DNA of 64,000 nt from DATFDN01 sp963767645 (GTDB lineage Bacteria > Pseudomonadota > Alphaproteobacteria > Acetobacterales > Acetobacteraceae). Below are positions 7,972 to 16,625 of this stretch, piece by piece. The notes below the pieces were generated by a model. The model worked only from the letters and a program-made list of their open reading frames with translations. It ran no database searches and had not been told where the DNA came from. Within the stretch, counting starts at the first letter, position 1. Every line of letters begins with the position of its first letter. Made by a program: the position numbers and the translations under genes. Location: positions 1 to 64,000 of the forward strand of contig CAVYEW010000003.1 of the NCBI GenBank assembly GCA_963767645.1, written 5' to 3'.

Positions 7972-8856
7972 TCACTGCGGGACAAGCCCCTTCTTGCGCA
8001 GCCACGCCGCCAGACGGGCGTTCACCTCGCCGGGAGCGTCCTGCTGCACCCAGTGCGAGGCGTTCGGCAGTCGCTGTAGCTCAAGATCGGCGGCATGCGG
8101 TTCATAGCCCTCGGTCAGTTCCAGCCCTAGTGCCGTATCGCGCTCACCCCAGATCATCAGCGTCGGCGTGCTGATCGGCTCCGGACTCTGTGCCGGCTTG
8201 GAAAAGATATTGAAGTTTGCGCGGTAGTAGTTGACCATCGCCGTTATGGCGCCCTCCGCTGCGGCGTTCCGCCGGTAGTGCTCCAGGATCTCCGGAGGGA
8301 ACGCATCCTTGTTGACCGCCATGGTCGTGAATGCGCGCTTGATCGCTCTCGCGCCATTCGCCGCCAGCATCGCCTCCGGCAGCCAGGGAAGCTGAAAAAA
8401 CAGCACGTACCAGGATCGCGCACGCTGTGCCCAGGAGTGCCGTAGAACACGCCGGAAGACCTCGGGGTGCAGGGCGTTCATGATGACCAGTCCATCGAGA
8501 GCGCGTACGCGGCGCATCGCGAAGGCCCAGGCGATCAGCCCGCCCCAGTCGTGACCCACGAGCAGGCGCCGCCGCGCCCCGAGCGCATCGAAAATTCCGG
8601 CTGCGTCGTCCACGAGATGCTCGATCCGATAGGCGTCCCGCTCCCGTGGACGGGTGCTGTCCCCATAGCCCCGCAAATCCGGTGCGACCGCTCGCCAGCC
8701 GAGCTCGCCCAGAAGCGGAAGCTGATGCCGCCAGGATCGTCGGCTTTCCGGGAAGCCGTGCAGGCACAAGGCGACGTCCGGCCCGCCTCCCGCCTCATCG
8801 ACGGCGAAGACCAGCCCGTTGGCTTGCACGTGCCCGGTCGGACTCTGCGGCTTCAT
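7972..8856 (-). CDS. Alpha/beta hydrolase, epoxide hydrolase-like
   Basis: 294-residue alpha/beta-hydrolase. The oxyanion motif is HGFPES, the nucleophile elbow is GHDWGG (Asp nucleophile, as in epoxide hydrolases and haloalkane dehalogenases), the acid lies in IWGERDTAL and the histidine in NASHWVQQD. A cap domain occupies about residues 135-215. The Asp nucleophile and HGFPES favour soluble epoxide hydrolase activity over an esterase. No signal peptide. The stop lies about 10 bp from the nth start on the same strand. Confidence 0.85.
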   Translation of the reverse strand: MKPQSPTGHVQANGLVFAVDEAGGGPDVALCLHGFPESRRSWRHQLPLLGELGWRAVAPDLRGYGDSTRPRERDAYRIEHLVDDAAGIFDALGARRRLLVGHDWGGLIAWAFAMRRVRALDGLVIMNALHPEVFRRVLRHSWAQRARSWYVLFFQLPWLPEAMLAANGARAIKRAFTTMAVNKDAFPPEILEHYRRNAAAEGAITAMVNYYRANFNIFSKPAQSPEPISTPTLMIWGERDTALGLELTEGYEPHAADLELQRLPNASHWVQQDAPGEVNARLAAWLRKKGLVPQ

Positions 8857-8979
8857 GTCTTGTGCTCAGCTATCAGTGCTGGGTTGCCCACGAGACCCGA
8901 AAGCATGATCGGCGTTGATGATTCCGACCGCAATAGGTTGCCTCAGGTAGGGGCCGAATCATCCCTCCCGAACGCGAGG

Positions 8980-9594
8980 TCACGCGACGCCGTAGGTCCC
9001 GAGGAACATCGCCACTGCGGCGTCCACCACCCGCTCGACCTCGCCGGACGACGGATCAGGCTGGAGCATAAGTCTCTGGCGCATGACCAGGCGCGCTTGG
9101 CAGAGGGTGAAAAACTGCTCGGCGGCGAAATCCGGGTCCGCGACCTTGAGCTGGCCCCGCCGTGTCTCCTCTGCCAGCCAGTCGGCCAGGTGGCGTATCG
9201 CCCTGGACGGTCCGGCCTCGAAGAACGCTCGCGCCAGGTCCGGGAACTTGGCCGCCTCGGCAATTACGACCCGATAGATGGTCTGACCGACCTCCGACAT
9301 GATCATCTGGGTCATGCGCAGGCCGATCTGCCGCAGCACCGCGGCCGGCTCACCGGCATTCATGGCGCCCTCGAACACCCGCGCCAAGTTGCGCGCGCAT
9401 TCCTGCCCGACATAGGCGGAAAACAGCGCTGCCTTGCTCGGAAAGTGATTGTAGAGCGTGCCCTTGGACACACCCGCCTCGACGGCGATGCGGGACATGC
9501 TGGCGCCCTCGTAGCCATCTGAGGCGAACACCGTCGCCGCGCCGTCGAGGATTTGCGCCCGCTTCTCGGACGATAGCGTGTCAGCCAGCATCAT
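8980..9594 (-). CDS. TetR/AcrR family transcriptional regulator
   Basis: 204 residues. The N-terminal HTH (about residues 12-58) reads AQILDGAATVFASDGYEGASM, then VEAGVSKGTLYNHFPSKAAL. The C-terminal ligand domain resembles the TetR_C group seen with efflux pumps (TIYRVVIAEAAKFPDLARAFFEAG). The start at 9594 is preferred over 9651 because the extra N-terminal residues are not TetR-like and the palindromic operator would then lie in the intergenic region. It is divergent from the HlyD-DHA2-NodT operon, which it very likely represses together with itself. Confidence 0.9.
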   Translation of the reverse strand: MMLADTLSSEKRAQILDGAATVFASDGYEGASMSRIAVEAGVSKGTLYNHFPSKAALFSAYVGQECARNLARVFEGAMNAGEPAAVLRQIGLRMTQMIMSEVGQTIYRVVIAEAAKFPDLARAFFEAGPSRAIRHLADWLAEETRRGQLKVADPDFAAEQFFTLCQARLVMRQRLMLQPDPSSGEVERVVDAAVAMFLGTYGVA

Positions 9595-9662
9595 CGTGAC
9601 CGCAACCTCACCCGGCGCCTGCGCTTGACAACCCGGGAAGCGCGCCCACACTGTCCCGGTGT

Positions 9663-9681
9663 TGACCGAACCGTTCGGTCA
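9663..9681. promoter_or_regulatory. TetR operator palindrome
   Basis: TGACCGAACCGTTCGGTCA is an 8+3+8 perfect-arm inverted repeat between the divergent TetR and HlyD genes, of the size and symmetry bound by TetR-family dimers. It is 69 bp from the tetR start and 55 bp from the hlyD start, so one site could control both promoters. Confidence 0.75.
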
Positions 9682-9735
9682 TACCCAGCGTCGGGCCTAT
9701 TTGGCAACCATCGGGCGACGGAAAAGGCGGCAGGC

Positions 9736-10947
9736 ATGGACGCAGCGACCCGATCGGAACAGACGGGCCCCGACCTGCGGGACCGGGGCGCGCCGCGCGA
9801 CGATGCACCCCCGCGCGCGCCGCGCGACGATGCACCCGCTCGGGAGCACGCGCCCGAGGATCGGAAGCGGGAGCAAGGCCGCAACGCCGACGAGCGGCCA
9901 GACGGTGACGACCGCGCCCGCTCGTCCGGCCGGCGCCGTCGCCCGCTGCTGGTCGCCGGTGGCATCCTGCTTGCCGCCTTGTTGATCGGCGGCGGCGTGT
10001 TCTACTGGCTCGAGACCCGCGACTACGTCAGCACCGACGATGCGCGGATCGCGGGCGATGCCACCCAGGTGTCCGCGCGGGTCGCCGGCCGGGTGATGCG
10101 CATCCTGTTCGCAGACAACCAGCATGTCGGCCCCGGTCAGGACTTGGTTGAGCTTGATCCGCGCGACCAGCAGGCCCGGCTCGACCAGGCGCGGGCGCAG
10201 CAGGCCAATGCCACCGCCCAGCTGAAGCAGGCCGGGGCGCAGCTTGACGTGCGCAAGGCCAGCCTCGACCAGGCGAAGGCGAACGTCAAAGTGGCCGAGG
10301 CGGATCTCTTTCAGGCGCAACAGAACTACCGGCGCTTTCATCGCATTAACCCCGCCGCCACCACGCAGCAGCAGATCGATGATGCCGACGCGGCGATGCG
10401 GTCACAGACCGCGCGCCTTGCCGCCGCGCAGCAGGCGGTTCAGGGCGCCGAGGCCGAGATCGAGGTCGCCGAGGCGCAGAAGGCCGCCGCGGATGCGTCG
10501 GTCAAGGCCGCCGCGGCCGAGGAGGAAACCGCCCGGCTGCAACTCTCCTACACGAGCATTCCCGCGCCCGTGGGTGGGCGGGTGACGCACCGCACGGTGA
10601 ATGTCGGCGACTTCGTGCAGCCCGGCCAGGCGTTGTTCGCGCTGGTGCAGGACCAGCTCTGGGTGGAGGCCGACTTCAAGGAGACGCAGCTCGCGCAGAT
10701 GCGGCCGGGCCAGACGGTGACGATCGCGGTGGACGCCGTGCCCGGGGTCACGCTGCACGGCCGGGTGGACAGCCTCCAGAGCGGCACCGGCGCGGAGTTC
10801 AGCGCGCTGCCCGCCGAGAACGCCACCGGCAACTGGGTCAAGATCGTGCAGCGCCTGCCGGTGAAGATCACCTTCGACGGCGACGACTGGAAGCAGCATT
10901 TCCTCGCGCCCGGCATGTCGGCCGAGCCCTCGGTCAAGGTGCGCTGA
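9736..10947 (+). CDS. HlyD/EmrA family membrane fusion protein
   Basis: 403-residue periplasmic adaptor of a drug efflux pump. A charged cytoplasmic N-terminus carries a 9-residue duplication (APRDDAPPR/APRDDAPAR, 27-bp DNA repeat). One TM helix follows at about residues 72-92, then the EmrA signature YVSTDDARIAGD. The lipoyl half-motifs are VSARVAGRVMRI and YTSIPAPVGGRV. A long Ala/Gln-rich coiled coil lies at about residues 150-265, and the beta-barrel contains FVQPGQALFALV. It is the first gene of a three-gene operon, two bases upstream of the DHA2 pump gene, under the divergent TetR. Confidence 0.92.
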   Translation: MDAATRSEQTGPDLRDRGAPRDDAPPRAPRDDAPAREHAPEDRKREQGRNADERPDGDDRARSSGRRRRPLLVAGGILLAALLIGGGVFYWLETRDYVSTDDARIAGDATQVSARVAGRVMRILFADNQHVGPGQDLVELDPRDQQARLDQARAQQANATAQLKQAGAQLDVRKASLDQAKANVKVAEADLFQAQQNYRRFHRINPAATTQQQIDDADAAMRSQTARLAAAQQAVQGAEAEIEVAEAQKAAADASVKAAAAEEETARLQLSYTSIPAPVGGRVTHRTVNVGDFVQPGQALFALVQDQLWVEADFKETQLAQMRPGQTVTIAVDAVPGVTLHGRVDSLQSGTGAEFSALPAENATGNWVKIVQRLPVKITFDGDDWKQHFLAPGMSAEPSVKVR

Positions 10948-10949
10948 GC

Positions 10950-12474
10950 ATGGAGGATCTGCCGCGCTCGGCGGCGGGCAGGCACAGCCCCTGGCTGGTC
11001 GGCGTCATCGTCTCGATCGCCACCTTCATGGAGGTGCTCGATACCACCATCGTCAACGTCGCGCTGCGCAACATCGCCGGCAGCCTGGCCGCAAGCTATG
11101 ACGAGAGCACCTGGATACTCACCAGCTACCTGATCTCGAACGCGATCGTGCTGCCGATCAGCGGGTGGCTCGCGACCGTGATCGGCCGCAAGCGCTTCTA
11201 CATGGGATGCGTGGCGATCTTCACGCTCGCCTCCGCGAGCTGCGCGCTGTCAGGCTCGCTCACCTGGATGGTGCTCTCGCGGTTCATGCAAGGCGTCGGC
11301 GGCGGCGGCCTGGCGCCCACCGAGCAGGCGATCTTCGCCGACACCTTCCCGGTGCGGATGCGCCCCCAGGCGTTTGCGCTCTACGGCCTCACCGTGGTCT
11401 CGGCGCCGGCGGTCGGGCCGGTGCTGGGCGGCTGGATCACCGACAACTATTCCTGGCACTGGGTGTTCCTGATCAACCTTCCGGTCGGGCTGCTGTCGCT
11501 GCTGCTCGTGCATCGTTTCGTCGAGGAGCCGCCGGCACTCGCCGAGGACCGGCGGCGCGCGCTCGCCGGCGGACTCCAGCTCGACGCAATCGGCTTCGCC
11601 CTGGTGGTGCTCGGCTTTGGCGCGCTGCAGATCGTGCTCGATCGGTTCAATCTCGACGACGGCTTCTCGTCGAGCTTCATCACCGAGCTGAGCGTGCTCG
11701 CGGTGGCGGCGCTAGCGGCGCTGGTGGTGCGCGAGCTGGTGATCGAGAAGCCGATCATCAATCTGCGGCTGTTCGGCCGCTCTCGGGGCTTCGCGATCTC
11801 CTGCGGGTTAATGTTCCTGGTCGGCTTCGTGCTCATCGGTACCTACCCAGCTCCTGCCCGAGTTCACCCAGGAGCTGATGGGCTACAGCGCGTACCAGGC
11901 CGGCCTCACCCTCGGCCTGGGTGGCGTCGTGACCTTCTTCGTCATGCCACTCGCGGGGTTCGTCACCGGCCGGCTGGTGCAGCCGAAATGGCTGATCATG
12001 ATGGCGATTCTCGCCACCGGCGTCGTCATGGTGCACTGGTCGGGCCTCGATCTCGACATCTCGTTCTGGACCGTCTCGGTCGCGCGCATGTTGCAGGTGA
12101 TCTGGCTGCCCTTCCTGTTCATTCCGATCAGCGCCGTCTCTTATGTCGGCGTGCCGGCAGACGCCAACAACGAGGCATCGGCGCTGATCAACCTGATGCG
12201 CAACCTGGGCGGCAGCGTCGGGGTGTCGTTCGTGCAGACCTTGCTGTCCTGGCGCACCCAGTTCCATCACGAGCGGCTCGGCTCGCACATCACCCCGTAT
12301 GACGGGTATGGCTTCGGCCATGCGCTCGGCCAAATCGCCAACGCCGTGCAGACCCAGGCGCAGGTCATGAGCTACCTTGACATCTTCTGGCTGCTCGGCG
12401 TCATCGCGCTCTGTGTCTGGCCGCTGGCGCTGTTTCTGCCGCGGATGCCCAAGGGCGCGGCGCCCGCGCATTGA
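10950..12474 (+). CDS. DHA2 family (EmrB-like) drug efflux MFS transporter, one-base frame break
   Basis: A 14-helix proton-driven exporter. The first frame (10950 to about 11846) has MEVLDTTIVNVALRNIAGSL and the motif-C region (GPVLGGWITD). The second frame (from about 11848) begins LMGYSAYQAGLTLG and runs to 12474. Dropping one C from the CCC at 11846-11848 joins them as GTYQLLPEFTQELMGYSAY, exactly the family's helix-8/9 loop. As read, the protein would terminate early, so either the sequence has an error or the pump is dead. It pairs with the upstream HlyD and downstream NodT proteins to span both membranes. Confidence 0.88.
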
Positions 12475-12488
12475 TCAGGAGTCGACGA

Positions 12489-14018
12489 ATGCTGAGAGGC
12501 GTGGTGACGGCGGCAGCGTCCGCGCTGCTGCTGGGCGGTTGCACGGTCGGGCCGAACTTCCATGCGCCGCGCTGGGCTTCGCCCGCCTCCTGGTTCGCGG
12601 GCGAGCCTCGGGTGGCGCGGGCCGAACCGTCCGAGGCAGTAACGGCGCCACTCAATCCGGACTGGTGGTCGGTGTTCCGCGACCCGAGTCTCACCCGGCT
12701 GGAGCGCCAGGTCGCCGCGTCCAACCTCAACGTGCAGGCCGCCGCGTTCCGGGTGCTGGAATCGCGGGCGGAGCTGGGCGTCACCCGCGCCGGGCTGCTG
12801 CCCACCATCAACGCCAACGGATCCTATGAGCGCTCGAAGCCGAGCAACCGGGGCGAGTTCTCGCTGCTGGCGGGCGGCCCGACCGCCGGCTCACAGGGCA
12901 CGGAAGCGAACGGGGCGTTCGGCAATACCGCCGGCGGGGTCCCGAACCCGCCCAACTTTCCGGCCTTCGACGTCTTCCAGTACGGGCTCGGCGCGTCTTG
13001 GGAGCCGGATTTCTTCGGTCGCGTCCGCCGCTCGATCGAGTCCGGCGAGGCGACGCTCACAGCCGCCGAGTGGGCGCAGCGGGCGGCGCTGATCTCGGCG
13101 CTGGCGGAGGTGGGGCGCGACTACATCGCGCTCCGCGGCACCCAGGAGCAACTCCGCATCGCCCGCGAGAACGTGCGCACCGCGCAGCAGGGACTCGATC
13201 TGACCCGCCAGCGCGCGGCGGCCGGCGTCACCACCGATCTCGATGTCGCTAACGCCTCGGCGCAGCTTGAGACGACTGCGGCGCAGATCCCGGCCTTGGA
13301 GGCGCAGGAACGCCAGCTCGTCAATGCGCTGTCGCTGCTGCTCGCGCTGCCGCCGAATGCCTTGCTCGCCGAGCTCTCGGTGCCGCGTCCGGTGCCGCCA
13401 GTGCCGCGCCGCGTGCCGGTCGGCTTCCCCTCGGAGCTGGCCCGCCGCCGTCCCGACATTCGCGAGGCGGAGGCGCAGCTCCACGCCGCCACCGCGAATG
13501 TCGGCGTCGCGGTCGCCAACTTCTATCCGTCCATCACCCTGAACGCGAGCTTCGGGTTCCAGGCAATCGCCCAGCCGTTCAAGGTCTTCAACGGGGATGC
13601 GAGGCAGTACTCGTTCGGGCCCGGGATCAGCGTGCCGATCTTCCAGGGCGGGCAGCTTCGCCAGACCCTGGTACTACGCAATGCCGAAGCACGGGAGGCG
13701 GCGGTCGCCTATCAGCGCACGGTGCTGGCTGCTTGGCACGATGTCGCCAACGCGCTCGTCGCCTATCACGACGAGCAGCGGCGGCGCGACCAGCTCATGG
13801 GCGCGGTGGCGCAGAACCGCCGCGCGCTTTCGCTCGCCCAGAGCCGTTATACAGTAGGAGTTGCCGCCTTTCTGGAAGTGCTCGATGCCGAGCGGAGCCT
13901 GCTCGCCGTCGAGCAGCAGCTCGCGACCAGCACCACCAATGTCTCGAGCGATCTCGTATCGCTCTACCTCGCACTCGGCGGCGGCTGGGAACAGTCCGCG
14001 CCGGCCGCCGCTCCGTGA
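12489..14018 (+). CDS. NodT-type outer membrane efflux lipoprotein
   Basis: 509-residue TolC-like outer membrane channel. The signal peptide ends in LLLGGC, a lipobox, followed by TVGPNFHAP, the standard NodT start. Two OEP repeats follow (about residues 60-260 and 280-490), with Ala/Gln-rich helices and the SELARRRPDIREAEAQLHA motif at the start of the second. The ATG at 12489 is preceded by AGGAG and follows the pump stop by 14 bp. It completes the tripartite pump. Function is multidrug or toxicant export; the substrate is unknown. Confidence 0.92.
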   Translation: MLRGVVTAAASALLLGGCTVGPNFHAPRWASPASWFAGEPRVARAEPSEAVTAPLNPDWWSVFRDPSLTRLERQVAASNLNVQAAAFRVLESRAELGVTRAGLLPTINANGSYERSKPSNRGEFSLLAGGPTAGSQGTEANGAFGNTAGGVPNPPNFPAFDVFQYGLGASWEPDFFGRVRRSIESGEATLTAAEWAQRAALISALAEVGRDYIALRGTQEQLRIARENVRTAQQGLDLTRQRAAAGVTTDLDVANASAQLETTAAQIPALEAQERQLVNALSLLLALPPNALLAELSVPRPVPPVPRRVPVGFPSELARRRPDIREAEAQLHAATANVGVAVANFYPSITLNASFGFQAIAQPFKVFNGDARQYSFGPGISVPIFQGGQLRQTLVLRNAEAREAAVAYQRTVLAAWHDVANALVAYHDEQRRRDQLMGAVAQNRRALSLAQSRYTVGVAAFLEVLDAERSLLAVEQQLATSTTNVSSDLVSLYLALGGGWEQSAPAAAP

Positions 14019-14225
14019 GATAACCGGTCCACATCTCTGCTCCAGTCCACCCGGCCTGGCGGACGCTCGTGATCTCGGCGGAGTAGATGGGATCGAAGCG
14101 CAAACGGGCCACTTAAACAGGCTCTCGACGATTCCAACCTTCATCTGCGACGCCAAGATGCGAGCGGATTGGCCTCCCGCTCCCCAGCGGCTAGTCTGCC
14201 GCATCTTCGCCGCGGGTGAACTGCC

Positions 14226-15347
14226 ATGACCACTGCCGATCCGATCGTTCTGGAAATGGGCCGCAAATTCGGTCAGGAGCGTCTGGCGCCCGGCGCCGCC
14301 GCGCGGGAGAAGGCCGGGCGGATCGAGCCGGAAATCATCGAAGAATTGGGCGCGCTCGGCATCCTGGGCGCCACAACGTCGGCCGAATGGGACGGCTCGG
14401 AGCTCGACCCCGTGACCTATGCCGGATTGCTGGAGGAAGTCGCCGCGGGCGACGGCGCCGTCTCCACTCTCGTCTCGGTCCACAATTCGCCCACCTGCGA
14501 GATCCTGGGCCAGTTCGGCACCCCGGCGCAGAAGGACCGCTGGCTGCGTCCGCTCGCCACCGGACGGCATGTCGGCTCGTTCGGCCTGACCGAGCCGCAG
14601 GCGGGCTCGGACGCTTCCGCCTTGCGCACCCGCGCGGTGCGCAAGGGCGACCGCTGGATCATCAACGGCAGCAAGCAGTTTATCAGCAATGGGACCTTGC
14701 CTGGCAGCATCATGCTGTTCGCCGTCACCGACCCCGATGCCGGCAAGCGCGGCATCTCCTGCTTCGTCGCTGCCAAGGATACGCCCGGCTATCAGGTAAT
14801 CCGCGTGGAGGAGAAGCTCGGGCAGAAGGCGTCGGATACCTGCGCGCTGGCATTCGAGGACATGGAGCTGCCGGCCGACCAGCTTGTCGGGGCGGAAGGC
14901 CAGGGCTACCGCATCGCGCTGTCCACGCTGGAATCCGGGCGCATCGGCATCGCCGCGCAGAGCCTCGGCATGGCACGGGCGGCGCTGGAGTTCGCCATCG
15001 GCTATGCCCGCGACCGCCGCGCCTTCGGCAAGCCGATCATCGAGCATCAGGCGGTGGGGTTCCGGTTGGCCGAGGCCAAGACCAGGCTGGAGGCCGCCCG
15101 CCAGCTCACCTTGCACGCCGCGCGCCTGAAGTCCGAGGGCAAGCCGTCGTTGGAGGCCGCAGCGATGGCCAAGCTGTTCGCCTCCGAGGCCGCCGAGCAG
15201 ATCTGCACCATCGCGATCCAGACCCTCGGCGGCTACGGATTCCTGGCGGACTACCCGGTGGAGCGCATCTATCGCGACGTGCGCGTTTGCCAGATCTACG
15301 AAGGCACCTCCGACGTGCAGAAGATCATCCTGCAGCGGATGTTGTGA
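14226..15347 (+). CDS. Acyl-CoA dehydrogenase
   Basis: 373-residue flavoenzyme of the acyl-CoA dehydrogenase family. It has the N-terminal helical domain, the FAD/substrate motif GSFGLTEPQAGSDASALRTRA, the central beta domain, and the C-terminal helical domain with ERIYRDVRVCQIYEGTSDVQ. This last block contains the catalytic-base glutamate region (YEGTSD) typical of short-chain and glutaryl-CoA-like members. The protein oxidises acyl-CoA to enoyl-CoA and passes electrons to ETF. RLAPGAAAREKAGRIEPEII near the N-terminus resembles glutaryl-CoA dehydrogenase-type members, but the substrate is not certain. Monocistronic. Confidence 0.9.
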   Translation: MTTADPIVLEMGRKFGQERLAPGAAAREKAGRIEPEIIEELGALGILGATTSAEWDGSELDPVTYAGLLEEVAAGDGAVSTLVSVHNSPTCEILGQFGTPAQKDRWLRPLATGRHVGSFGLTEPQAGSDASALRTRAVRKGDRWIINGSKQFISNGTLPGSIMLFAVTDPDAGKRGISCFVAAKDTPGYQVIRVEEKLGQKASDTCALAFEDMELPADQLVGAEGQGYRIALSTLESGRIGIAAQSLGMARAALEFAIGYARDRRAFGKPIIEHQAVGFRLAEAKTRLEAARQLTLHAARLKSEGKPSLEAAAMAKLFASEAAEQICTIAIQTLGGYGFLADYPVERIYRDVRVCQIYEGTSDVQKIILQRML

Positions 15348-15357
15348 GCACGCGGCA

Positions 15358-16252
15358 TCAGCTTCCCGAATTGATCCCGTTCGGGAAGAACAGGCCGCTC
15401 GACGTGCCGCCGCCATAGACGATGGACAGCACCTGCGCCGGGGTGCGGCGGAACGCCAAGCCGCTGGCGTCCACGTTCGAGAAGTTGAACGGGTTGCCGT
15501 AGGCGTTGGTGCCGGTGTCCCCAACTCCCGACAGCTTCGCCCTGAGCGCGGAGATCGCGTCCGTCGTCGTGCCCTGGTTCTGCTGCGCCAGGGCCAGGCG
15601 GATGGCCCCCGCATGATAGGCCTCGACCGCGAGGATGCTCGCCGCGTAGGAGAGGTTCGTGGGATTGCTGATCGACCCCGCCGCGCCGGCGTACGCGGTG
15701 ACACCGACATCCTCGAAGATGTAGGCGCCGATCAGGAAGTCGAGCTCGCTCGCGAACGGGTTGAACGTTTGCCCGGACTGGATCAGGCCGGCCGCGACCG
15801 CGAGGGTCGTGAAGCTGGTCTGCAGGTCGATCGTCGGTTCGGCGACCGCGGCAGCACCAAGGGCGCCCCGCAGGAACTCCACATGCGAGAGCTCGTCGAT
15901 GGCGATGCGGATGGCCGTGAACGCGCCCTGCGTGGTCGAGAACGGCACCAGGGTGCCGCCGGTCACGGTGCCCTTGGTCCCAACCCCGGTCGTCAGGCTC
16001 GGGCTCAATCCCTGGCCGCTGACGGCCCGCAGGTAGGTACTCGGCTTCCAGGTATTCGAGGTTCAGAGCGAAATTGAAGATCTGCACATCGGTCAGGCCG
16101 CTCGCCGCCAACGCCGAGCGCCCGGACACCGTCAATCCGCCGACCCCCAAGGCGCCCGCGGCGGCGACCCCCGCGCTCAATCGCTTCATTGCTTGCCGGC
16201 GATCGAGCCCGCCTGGCGTGACCGAGTCCTGATCCGTCGTATTGTCGAGCAT
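15358..16252 (-). CDS. Ferritin-like domain secreted protein, one-base frame break
   Basis: The start at 16252 has GAGG upstream. The N-terminus (GGLDRRQAMKRL, then a hydrophobic Ala/Gly run) is a Tat-like signal. The four-helix ferritin-like (Ferritin_2) domain begins QIFNFALNLEYLEAEY and continues in the next frame as SPSLTTG, AIDELSHVEFLRGALG (metal-ligand E-x2-H) and ILAVEAYHAGAIRLAL. One extra base at the GG of 16036-16037 accounts for the break; without it the junction reads LEAEYYLRAVSGQGLSPS. These proteins are periplasmic and of unclear function, with possible di-iron or stress roles. Confidence 0.75.
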
Positions 16253-16625
16253 CGTGACCTCACGTGAAAGAATGCGCTCCACCCCGCGGGCGAGCCGGGG
16301 ACGCTCCCAACGCCCCTGTCCCGATACGGACGAGATGCTCGGCTGGAACGGCGTATGGACGAATCTTCAGTTCACACCTTGTAACGTTCTGGTGATTTTA
16401 CGAGGCGCGGAAAACGGGCGGTGTTGGCGGGATCGCGTCATGGAACGCGCGCGGAGGTGGACGCAGCCTCCCGATCTCGATTAGCAATGCCTGGATCAGT
16501 GAAGCAATTCATGGCTTTGTGGCGCATTGCTTGGCACGGGCCTTGAGTAAGCGCCGCCTTCTCTACACGGGCGCGGTTCGCGCGCTGAGCATACTGGCCT
16601 ACCCCGGCGGCAGCGCAGCGGCAGC
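16253..16625. other. Intergenic region between divergent ferritin-like and gspD genes
   Basis: About 370 bp without a supportable gene. It should contain the promoters of both flanking genes. A TTGGCACGGGCCTTGAG stretch at 16531-16547 resembles a sigma-54 site but lacks the GC of the -12 element. No hairpin terminator was seen. Confidence 0.5.

Noticed and set aside
16531..16547. Sigma-54 (-24/-12) promoter before gspD
   Set aside because: TGGCAC fits the -24 box and the spacing fits, but the -12 part is TTGAG and lacks the essential GC of TTGCW. Too weak to annotate.
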